The notes beneath the pieces were generated by a model. It worked only from the letters and a program-made list of their open reading frames with translations. It ran no database searches and was not told the DNA's origin. A DNA stretch of 7,120 nucleotides from JBGSYN01 sp041750975 (GTDB lineage: Bacteria > Pseudomonadota > Alphaproteobacteria > Geminicoccales > Geminicoccaceae), in contig JBGSYN010000283.1 of NCBI GenBank assembly GCA_041750975.1, forward strand, positions 1 through 7,120, written 5' to 3'. This document shows, piece after piece, positions 1 through 5,376 of this stretch (within the stretch, counting starts at the first letter, position 1; every line of letters begins with the position of its first letter). A program made the position numbers and the translations under genes.

Positions 1-740
1 GCGCCCGGCAGGGTCTGCCCCGCGGCGGCAACCGGCTGAACCTGATCGACACCTTGCGCGCCGCCGCTCCCTGGCAGACGTTGCGCCGACGCGACGAGCC
101 GCGAGCCGGTCGGACATCGATCTCCATCCGTCTCGAAGACCTGCGCATCAGGCGGTTCCAGCAGCGTACCGAAAGCACCGTGATATTCCTCGTCGATGCG
201 TCGGGGTCGACGGCACTCAATCGCCTGGCCGAGGCCAAGGGGGCGATCGAGCTGTTGCTTGCCGACTGCTATATCCGCCGTGAGCAGGTGGCGCTGATCA
301 CCTTCCGCGGCAGATCGGCGGAGCTGCTATTGCCGCCGACGCGCTCGTTGGCCCGGGCGAAACGCCAGCTCGCCGGTCTTCCGGGCGGTGGCGGCACCCC
401 GCTTGCCGCCGGACTCGAAACGGCGATGGAGCTTGCCGTCTCGATCCGCCGTCGTGGCCAGACCCCCTTTCTGGTGCTGTTGACGGACGGCCGGCCCAAT
501 GTCACCCGCGAAGGGATCGGCGGGCGGAGTGCCGCAGAAAGCGATGCCATTCAGGCGGCGCGGCTGATCGAGGCGAGTGCGTTGTCCAGCCTCGTCATCG
601 ATACGGGTCGACGCGCCGAGCCTTTCTCCCGCAACCTGGCGGCCCGCATGAACGCCCACTACCTGCCCTTGCCGCGGGCCGATGCCGGCCAGCTCAGCCA
701 AGCCATTCGCGCCGGCAGCGCGCGTTCCGCCAGTCCATGA
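1..740 (+). CDS. bchD: Magnesium chelatase subunit D, C-terminal part (5' end outside window)
   Basis: The frame is open from base 3 to the TGA at 738-740, giving about 245 C-terminal residues of a protein that begins upstream. The first visible residues (RQGLPRGGNRLNLIDTLRAA, then APWQ) are typical of BchD just before its integrin-I/von Willebrand A domain. That domain follows, with the metal-binding (MIDAS) elements in order: DASGS encoded at 195-209, the GGGTPL threonine at 396-398, and the TDG aspartate at 486-488. By family knowledge, BchD forms an AAA+ complex with BchI that drives ATP-dependent Mg insertion into protoporphyrin IX by BchH, the first committed step to bacteriochlorophyll, in the cytoplasm. 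A TTG at 54 is internal and is not the start. The stop overlaps the bchO start as ATGA, so the two genes are probably cotranscribed and translationally coupled. Confidence 0.96.
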   Translation, partial: ARQGLPRGGNRLNLIDTLRAAAPWQTLRRRDEPRAGRTSISIRLEDLRIRRFQQRTESTVIFLVDASGSTALNRLAEAKGAIELLLADCYIRREQVALITFRGRSAELLLPPTRSLARAKRQLAGLPGGGGTPLAAGLETAMELAVSIRRRGQTPFLVLLTDGRPNVTREGIGGRSAAESDAIQAARLIEASALSSLVIDTGRRAEPFSRNLAARMNAHYLPLPRADAGQLSQAIRAGSARSASP

Positions 741-1627
741 CGACGCCGAGCTTCGATCGCGAGGGCCGGGATTGGCCTAATCGCGAGACCAGCCGGTTTG
801 TCGAAGCCGCGGGCATCACCTTCCACGTGCAGATGGCGGGCCATGGACCGGTGCTCCTGTTGGTGCACGGTACCGGTGCCGCCACCCACTCCTGGCGCGC
901 CTTGCTGCCGCTGCTCCAGGACCGGTTCACCGTCGTCGCCCCCGATCTTCCGGGCCATGGATTTAGCGAGAAACCGCTCGACTACCGCCTTTCACTTAAG
1001 GGCATGGCCAAGGATCTGACCGATCTCCTCCGGGCGCTCGAGGTCCGCCCGGTCATGGCCGTGGGCCATTCCGCCGGTGCCGCCATTTTGGCGCAGATGT
1101 GCCTCGACGGCAGCATCGAGCCCAAAAGTCTGGTCAGCCTCAATGGCGCCTTGCTGCCGCTTAGAGGCATGGCCGGACAAACCTTTTCTCCCATCGCCAA
1201 ATTCCTCGCTCTCAATCCCCTCGTACCGCGGATCGTCGCCTGGCGTGCCGGCGACCAGGCTTCGGTCACGCGCCTGATCGCCGGCACGGGTTCCACCATC
1301 GATGCCGAAGGGATCGAATATTATCGCCGGCTGATCGGCACCTCGCGCCATGCTTCGGCGGCCTTGGCGATGATGGCGAACTGGGAACTCGAGCCGTTGC
1401 GGCAGGCATTGCCCAAGCTGCGAGCGCATCTCGTCCTGGTTTCGGCCGAGCGCGACAAGGCCATCACCCCCGACACGGCGCGACGCGTCCACCGCCTTGT
1501 CGCCAACTCGTCGCTGATCCATCTCGATGGCCTGGGCCATCTGGCGCATGAGCAGGATCCCGCAGGTGCTGCCCGAATCATTCTGGAGGAAGCTCGGAAT
1601 CAACAAGTAGTCTCGGTTGACACTTGA
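737..1627 (+). CDS. bchO: BchO, alpha/beta hydrolase, putative magnesium chelatase accessory protein
   Basis: A 296-residue alpha/beta-hydrolase-fold protein. Visible elements are the oxyanion-loop HGTGAATHSW at residues 44-53, PDLPGHGFS at 69-77, the nucleophile elbow GHSAG at 110-114 (Ser112), a probable acid Asp240 in SAERDKAI, and a probable catalytic His268 in GLGHLAHEQDP. The triad looks complete. Its place directly after bchD and the GLGHLAHE motif identify BchO. The family is linked to magnesium chelatase by gene neighbourhood and naming; to my knowledge its substrate and exact role are not settled. The ATG overlaps the bchD stop (ATGA, 737-740) and has no strong Shine-Dalgarno sequence, which fits translation coupled to bchD. 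The last codons carry the TTGACA box and left arm of the inverted repeat proposed to belong to the crtI promoter. Confidence 0.93.
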   Translation: MTTPSFDREGRDWPNRETSRFVEAAGITFHVQMAGHGPVLLLVHGTGAATHSWRALLPLLQDRFTVVAPDLPGHGFSEKPLDYRLSLKGMAKDLTDLLRALEVRPVMAVGHSAGAAILAQMCLDGSIEPKSLVSLNGALLPLRGMAGQTFSPIAKFLALNPLVPRIVAWRAGDQASVTRLIAGTGSTIDAEGIEYYRRLIGTSRHASAALAMMANWELEPLRQALPKLRAHLVLVSAERDKAITPDTARRVHRLVANSSLIHLDGLGHLAHEQDPAGAARIILEEARNQQVVSVDT

Positions 1628-1647
1628 TGCTGGCTTCCTGTGTCAAC
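1616..1647. repeat. 8-bp perfect inverted repeat across the bchO stop / crtI promoter
   Basis: GTTGACAC (1616-1623) and GTGTCAAC (1640-1647) are perfect reverse complements separated by 16 bases. The left arm lies in the last bchO codons and contains TTGACA. The right arm contains the left half of the PpsR-like site. No run of T follows, so it does not look like an intrinsic terminator. It could be an operator for a dimeric regulator, an mRNA stem-loop with the bchO stop (1625-1627) in its loop, or a by-product of a -35 box lying near a TGTCAA half-site. Confidence 0.6.
1617..1646 (+). promoter_or_regulatory. Candidate sigma-70 promoter for crtI
   Basis: A perfect -35 consensus TTGACA lies at 1617-1622, inside the end of bchO. 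At the usual distance the -10 would be GTGTCA (1640-1645, 17-bp spacer) or TGTCAA (1641-1646, 18-bp spacer), both poor matches to TATAAT. Transcription would then start near 1652, about 15 bases before the proposed crtI ATG at 1667. A weak -10 overlapped by a repressor site is common for regulated photosynthesis promoters. Read-through from bchO is also possible, since no terminator is visible between the genes. Confidence 0.5.
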
Positions 1648-1658
1648 TTGGTGTTACA
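1641..1658. promoter_or_regulatory. PpsR/CrtJ-type operator upstream of crtI
   Basis: TGTcaacttggtgttACA is an exact TGT-N12-ACA match, the consensus for the redox- and light-responsive repressor PpsR/CrtJ of purple bacteria; the inner bases are C and T where the fuller consensus has C and G. It overlaps the candidate -10 region and ends 8 bases before the crtI ATG, so binding would block initiation. No second canonical copy lies 8 bp away on either side. The match is read directly; function is inferred from its position before crtI and from known PpsR control of carotenoid genes. Confidence 0.8.
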
Positions 1659-1666
1659 GCAACTAC

Positions 1667-3211
1667 ATGCCGCAGATGGAAGCGCCCCCGATCAGTCCGC
1701 CGGCCGGCTTCGACCAGAGACCGGATGACCGCCCGCACGCGGTCGTCATCGGCAGCGGCTTCGGCGGTCTTGCCGCCGCCATTCGCCTCGGGGCACGCGG
1801 CTATAGGGTCAGCGTCCTGGAGGCGCTCGATGCGCCCGGCGGACGCGCCTATGTCTATCGCCAGGATGGTTTCACCTTCGACGGCGGTCCGACCATCGTC
1901 ACCGCACCCTTCCTGTTCGAGGAATTGTGGGAGCTTTGTGGCAGACGGCTTGCCGACGATGTCGAGCTTCGCGCCGTCGATCCCTTCTATCGGATCCGCT
2001 TCGACGATGGCGTCGAATTCAATTATACCGGCGATCCTGAACGGATGCGGGCGGAGGTGGCGCGCCTGTCGCCCGGCGATGTCGAGGGCTATGAGCGCTT
2101 CATGGCCAAGAGCGAGGCAATCTATCGCATCGGCTTTGAAAAGCTGGGCCATGTCCCGTTTCCGAAAATCGGCTCGATGCTGGCGATATTGCCGGATCTG
2201 TTCAAGCTCGAAGCCTATCGCAGCGTCTACGGACTGGTCGCCAAATACATCCGCGATCCCTATCTGCGCACGGTCTTCAGCTTCCATCCGTTGCTGATCG
2301 GCGGCAATCCCTTCGAGGCAACCTCGGTCTATGCGCTGATTGCCTTCCTCGAGCGCCGTTTCGGCGTCCATTACGCAATGGGGGGCACGGGCGAACTCGT
2401 CAACGGCATGGTCGGATTGATCGAGGGCCAGGGCGGCAGTCTCCGGCTGAATGCCAAGGTCGGATCGATCCTGGTCGAGCAGAACCGGGCCGCGGGCGTC
2501 AGGCTCGATGACGGCGAAACCATCGGCGCCGATCTCGTGGTCTCGAATGCCGATGTCGCGACGACCTATCGCAAGCTGCTGACGACAGCGGCACGGCGAC
2601 GCTGGACCGACCGCCGCATCACCGGCACGCGCGCCTCGATGAGCCTCTTTGTCTGGTATTTCGGCACCTCGAAGCGTTATCCCCTGGTCGACCACCACAC
2701 CATCCTGCTCGGCCCCCGCTATCGGGGCCTGCTCGACGATATCTTCAAGCGCAAGGTTCTGGCCGAGGATTTCAGCCTCTATCTGCATCGCCCGACCGCC
2801 ACCGATCCGAGCATGGCGCCCGAGGGCTGCGACGCCTTCTATGTGCTGTCGCCGGTCCCCCATCTCGACAGCGGCACCGACTGGCGGGCCATGGCGGATC
2901 GCTACCGGGAACGCATCGCCAACTATCTCGAAGCCAGAATCCTGCCCGGATTGAGAGAGCACATCGTCACCTCGCACATGCTGACACCGCTCGATTTCCA
3001 GGACCGTCTCGGCTCCTATCGCGGCGCTGCCTTCAGTCTCGAGCCGATCCTGACGCAAAGCGCCTGGTTCCGGCCGCACAACAAGAGCGAGGATGTCGAG
3101 GGCCTCTATATCGTCGGCGCCGGCACCCATCCGGGGGGGGGATTGCCAGGGGTCCTATCCTCGGCCAAAGTTTTGGACATAGTCGTTCCGGAGGCGCGAG
3201 CCGTTGCCTGA
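1667..3211 (+). CDS. crtI: Phytoene desaturase CrtI
   Basis: A 514-residue FAD-dependent desaturase that converts phytoene by three or four successive desaturations to neurosporene or lycopene; the product cannot be told from sequence by eye. The N-terminal dinucleotide-binding fold shows VVIGSGFGG (GxGxxG at residues 29-34), the ribose-contacting Glu52 and PGGR (57-60), followed by FDGGPTIVTAP. The C-terminal FAD motif GLYIVGAGTHPGGGLPGVLSSAK is at about 479-501, and the length is normal for the family. I chose ATG 1667: the in-frame GTG at 1640 lies inside the promoter/operator, and no strong Shine-Dalgarno supports any start; ATG 1676 is another option. The related CrtIso/CrtN-type desaturases are excluded by context. 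The gene ends by overlapping crtB, and its motif is spelled through a run of nine G (3133-3141). It is a paralogue of crtD in this window. Confidence 0.96.
   Translation: MPQMEAPPISPPAGFDQRPDDRPHAVVIGSGFGGLAAAIRLGARGYRVSVLEALDAPGGRAYVYRQDGFTFDGGPTIVTAPFLFEELWELCGRRLADDVELRAVDPFYRIRFDDGVEFNYTGDPERMRAEVARLSPGDVEGYERFMAKSEAIYRIGFEKLGHVPFPKIGSMLAILPDLFKLEAYRSVYGLVAKYIRDPYLRTVFSFHPLLIGGNPFEATSVYALIAFLERRFGVHYAMGGTGELVNGMVGLIEGQGGSLRLNAKVGSILVEQNRAAGVRLDDGETIGADLVVSNADVATTYRKLLTTAARRRWTDRRITGTRASMSLFVWYFGTSKRYPLVDHHTILLGPRYRGLLDDIFKRKVLAEDFSLYLHRPTATDPSMAPEGCDAFYVLSPVPHLDSGTDWRAMADRYRERIANYLEARILPGLREHIVTSHMLTPLDFQDRLGSYRGAAFSLEPILTQSAWFRPHNKSEDVEGLYIVGAGTHPGGGLPGVLSSAKVLDIVVPEARAVA
3190..3194 (+). 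promoter_or_regulatory. Ribosome binding site that fixes the crtB TTG start
   Basis: GGAGG at 3190-3194 lies inside the end of crtI, 9 bases before the TTG at 3204. It is the only good Shine-Dalgarno near the crtB start region and favours TTG 3204 over the in-frame GTG 3237 or ATG 3243. Confidence 0.7.
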
Positions 3212-4298
3212 TATCTCTCTCACCTCGCATTCGTTCGTGCCCATGACTGGGCGCTTCGCCAGTGCCGGCGACCACGCGGTTTGCCGGGCCATGATCGAGA
3301 CCGGGTCGCGGTCGTTTTTCGCAGCCTCCAAACTGCTTCCGAAGAAGGTCATGGAACCGAGCTTCGCGCTCTATTCGTTCTGTCGACTGGCTGACGACAC
3401 GGTCGATGTCATTGGCGGTCGCGGCAATGCGATACGGCAGTTGCGCAGTCGTCTCGACCGGATCTATGCGGGCAATCCGATGGCGCTCGCACCCGATCGG
3501 GCGTTCGCCGATGTCGTCTACCGCTATCGGCTTCCCAAGGTGCTGCCGGAGGCACTGATCGAGGGTCTCGAGTGGGACGTCGAGGAGCGCGACTACGAGA
3601 CCATCGACGATCTTTGCGATTATTGTGTGCGCGTCGCCGGTACCGTGGGTGCGATGATGTCCTGCATCATGGGCGTGCACGATCCACAGGCATTGGCCCG
3701 GGCCTGCGATCTCGGCGTCGCGATGCAGCTTACCAATATCGCCCGCGATGTCGGCGAGGATGCGAGGGCCGGCAGGCTCTATCTGCCCAAGGCCTGGCTG
3801 CGGGAAGTCGGGATCGATCCGCAGCTCTGGCTCGCCTCGCCTCAGGCCGATCCGGCGCTGCGCTCGGTGGTCCGACGCATTCTCGATCTTGCGGATCGCC
3901 TCTACAGGCGCGCCGAGGGCGGCATCGCCGAGCTGCCCGCAGGATGTCGGCCCGCCATCATGGCCGCCCGTCTGATCTATGCGGAGATCGGCAACGAAGT
4001 GCGCGGGGCCGACTGCGATTCCCTGAACCGGCGCGCCTTCGTCCGCACTTCGAGAAAAGTTGCGCTGTTGGCAAGGTCGCTGCTGCGCTCGGTCTGGATC
4101 GATGGGGGTAGGCTCGCGCCCTGCCTGCCGCAGGCAGTCTACCTGGTCGAGGCCGCGGTCGAGGCCGGCCAGGGTCGGCCCGGCCGCGACTGGGACGAGC
4201 AATTTGCCTGGGTTGTCGATCTCTTCACGAGACTCGAGGAGCGCGACCGGACGCAGCGCGGCGCCAGCGAGAAAGTACTTGCAATGAGCAACGCCTGA
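3204..4298 (+). CDS. crtB: Phytoene synthase CrtB
   Basis: A 364-residue squalene/phytoene synthase family enzyme that condenses two geranylgeranyl diphosphates head to head into 15-cis-phytoene. Visible motifs are SRSFFAASKLLP (residues 35-46), the first Asp-rich motif DDTVD (64-68), RVAGTVGAMM (143-152), and the second Asp-rich motif QLTNIARDVGED (175-186), followed by RLYLP; the Mg-diphosphate-binding aspartates are present. The preferred start is TTG 3204, which overlaps the crtI stop (3209-3211) by 8 bases and has GGAGG 9 bases upstream. ATG 3243 would shorten the N-terminus by 13 residues and still leave all motifs intact. The overlap implies cotranscription and coupled translation with crtI. 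Substrate assignment to phytoene rather than squalene rests on the crt context. Confidence 0.96.
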   Translation: MPDISLTSHSFVPMTGRFASAGDHAVCRAMIETGSRSFFAASKLLPKKVMEPSFALYSFCRLADDTVDVIGGRGNAIRQLRSRLDRIYAGNPMALAPDRAFADVVYRYRLPKVLPEALIEGLEWDVEERDYETIDDLCDYCVRVAGTVGAMMSCIMGVHDPQALARACDLGVAMQLTNIARDVGEDARAGRLYLPKAWLREVGIDPQLWLASPQADPALRSVVRRILDLADRLYRRAEGGIAELPAGCRPAIMAARLIYAEIGNEVRGADCDSLNRRAFVRTSRKVALLARSLLRSVWIDGGRLAPCLPQAVYLVEAAVEAGQGRPGRDWDEQFAWVVDLFTRLEERDRTQRGASEKVLAMSNA

Positions 4299-4312
4299 AT
4301 GGGGCGCGCGGC

Positions 4313-4438
4313 ATGGGCATGTGGATCGAACTCTTCATTTTCGTCCTCGTTCTCGCCTTCGGCTTCAACGAGTTGCGCCAGCTCAAAAAGCTGAAGCAAG
4401 AGCGGGAGCGCAAGGAGCGGGAAGAGCGCGAAGACTAG
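4313..4438 (+). CDS. Small protein of 41 residues with an N-terminal hydrophobic segment, function unknown
   Basis: ATG 4313 opens a 41-codon frame ending at TAG 4436-4438, starting 14 bases after the crtB stop (ATG 4319 would give 39 residues). Residues 4-18 (WIELFIFVLVLAFGF) are strongly hydrophobic and could span or anchor in the membrane, though the stretch is short. Residues 20-41 are almost all charged or polar (ELRQLKKLKQ, then alternating E, R and K) and should form a helix, probably cytoplasmic by the positive-inside rule. Only a weak purine stretch (GGGG, 4301-4304) precedes the start, so translation may depend on coupling to crtB. The sharp hydrophobic-then-charged design is unlikely for noncoding high-GC DNA. 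It occupies the place between crtB and crtC where some purple bacteria carry tspO, but shows no resemblance to that multi-span protein. I do not recognise its family. Confidence 0.68.
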   Translation: MGMWIELFIFVLVLAFGFNELRQLKKLKQERERKEREERED

Positions 4439-5376
4439 CGCTGCCAGAAGGCGCGGGGCATTCGGAACGGCAGCATCATCTGCACCACGGGATGGCGGAA
4501 GCGATCGAGCGAAAGGCTCTCGTGGAACGCCAGGGCCGGCGGCCCTCCAGCGTCGATCGACAGTAGAGAGCGCGCGTAGAAGGGCGAATCCTCGAGCGTA
4601 TCCCGAACCGAGACGGTTCCCGAAGCCCGGGTCGCCCGAGGCATGCGCCAGAAAGTCCGGGGCAGGTTTCGCACTTCCGGCGGCTCGAACTCTTGAACGT
4701 CGCCCGCTGCCCCGAATTCCACCGCAATCCTATGGTGCGCACCTGACCGGTCCTCGGCATTGTAGAAGACCCTGGTCATCTGCCCCTCCGTGAGGCGCGC
4801 CCAGTCCCATTGCCGAAATCCCGCCTCGAGCGGCTCCTCGCCGAAATTCATGTCGAGATAGCCCGCACCCTGCCAGCTCAGCCTGGGCCGTTCGAAGTCG
4901 ACGGCAACGGTTGAGAGCGGTGCGAGCGGATGCCAGGAATGGCGGCCGGTCCCGCCGAGATCGAAAACGCGTCGATGCAGGATCCGGGGGCGGATGGTGA
5001 CAGTACCGCGGAGGACCGAGGGCAAGGGAACGGTGCGCTCATCGATCTCGATCCTGAGCGCAGTACCGTCCCACCTCAAGGCACTCGGGCCGATCCGGAA
5101 CCGGTCCGCCTCGATCTCGGTCGCGGCACGGGGCCGTTCGGTCATTGCCCAGCGATGGCCGGCCGCCCCATAGAGTGCCACATTGAGGGCGCAATGGTCG
5201 TAGGGATCGGCCGCGTGTTGCCGGCGGGCCCAGGCGTAATACGGTGAAAAAACGCTGCCGATGAAGGCGATGATGGTCAGGCCGTGGGCCTGGTCTTCGC
5301 TGAGCGCGTCGACATACCACCAGGCATAGCCGTTGCGCGGGACCGGCCGCGCGAAGTTCGGTCCGAGATCAGGCAT
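4435..5376 (-). CDS. crtC: Carotenoid 1,2-hydratase (hydroxyneurosporene synthase) CrtC
   Basis: A 313-residue protein matching the CrtC family: GYAWWYVDALSEDQAHGLT at about residues 16-34, FIGSVFSPYYAWARR, DPYDHCALNVALYG, WAMTER, and later YLDMNFGEEPLEAGFRQWDW. CrtC adds water to the C-1,2 double bond of acyclic carotenoids such as neurosporene or lycopene, giving 1-hydroxy products, probably at the membrane. ATG 5376 is the start because the conserved GYAWWYVDALS segment follows at once and the next in-frame Met is about 60 residues inside the conserved core. The first 100 bases overlap the end of crtD in another frame, so the two are one operon read from the crtD promoter; no strong Shine-Dalgarno is seen. 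The stop TAG shares CTAG (4435-4438) with the small plus-strand ORF. Confidence 0.95.
   Translation of the reverse strand: MPDLGPNFARPVPRNGYAWWYVDALSEDQAHGLTIIAFIGSVFSPYYAWARRQHAADPYDHCALNVALYGAAGHRWAMTERPRAATEIEADRFRIGPSALRWDGTALRIEIDERTVPLPSVLRGTVTIRPRILHRRVFDLGGTGRHSWHPLAPLSTVAVDFERPRLSWQGAGYLDMNFGEEPLEAGFRQWDWARLTEGQMTRVFYNAEDRSGAHHRIAVEFGAAGDVQEFEPPEVRNLPRTFWRMPRATRASGTVSVRDTLEDSPFYARSLLSIDAGGPPALAFHESLSLDRFRHPVVQMMLPFRMPRAFWQR

Noticed and set aside
992..1606. 204-codon open frame on the minus strand across bchO
   Set aside because: Antisense to bchO, which keeps a full hydrolase triad; no motif of its own.
1616..1647. Intrinsic terminator of the bchID-O operon
   Set aside because: The stem is 8 bp with moderate GC, the loop is 16 bases, and no T run follows. 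It does not meet the pattern of a Rho-independent terminator.
1643..3130. 495-codon open frame on the minus strand across crtI
   Set aside because: It is exactly antisense to crtI, whose motifs are clear. Long antisense frames are common in high-GC DNA where third-position G/C makes stops rare. The translation shows no recognisable domain and is rich in D, A, G and I as expected of a shadow.
3033..4202. 389-codon open frame on the minus strand across crtI end and crtB
   Set aside because: Antisense to two real, motif-confirmed genes, with low-complexity arginine- and proline-rich ends and no family resemblance. Treated as a codon-bias artefact.
4321..4566. Plus-strand frame of 81 codons running from the small ORF into crtC
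   Set aside because: It begins with a non-ATG codon, runs antisense into crtC and is arginine-rich without structure. The frame at 4313-4438 has the clear hydrophobic/charged protein pattern instead.
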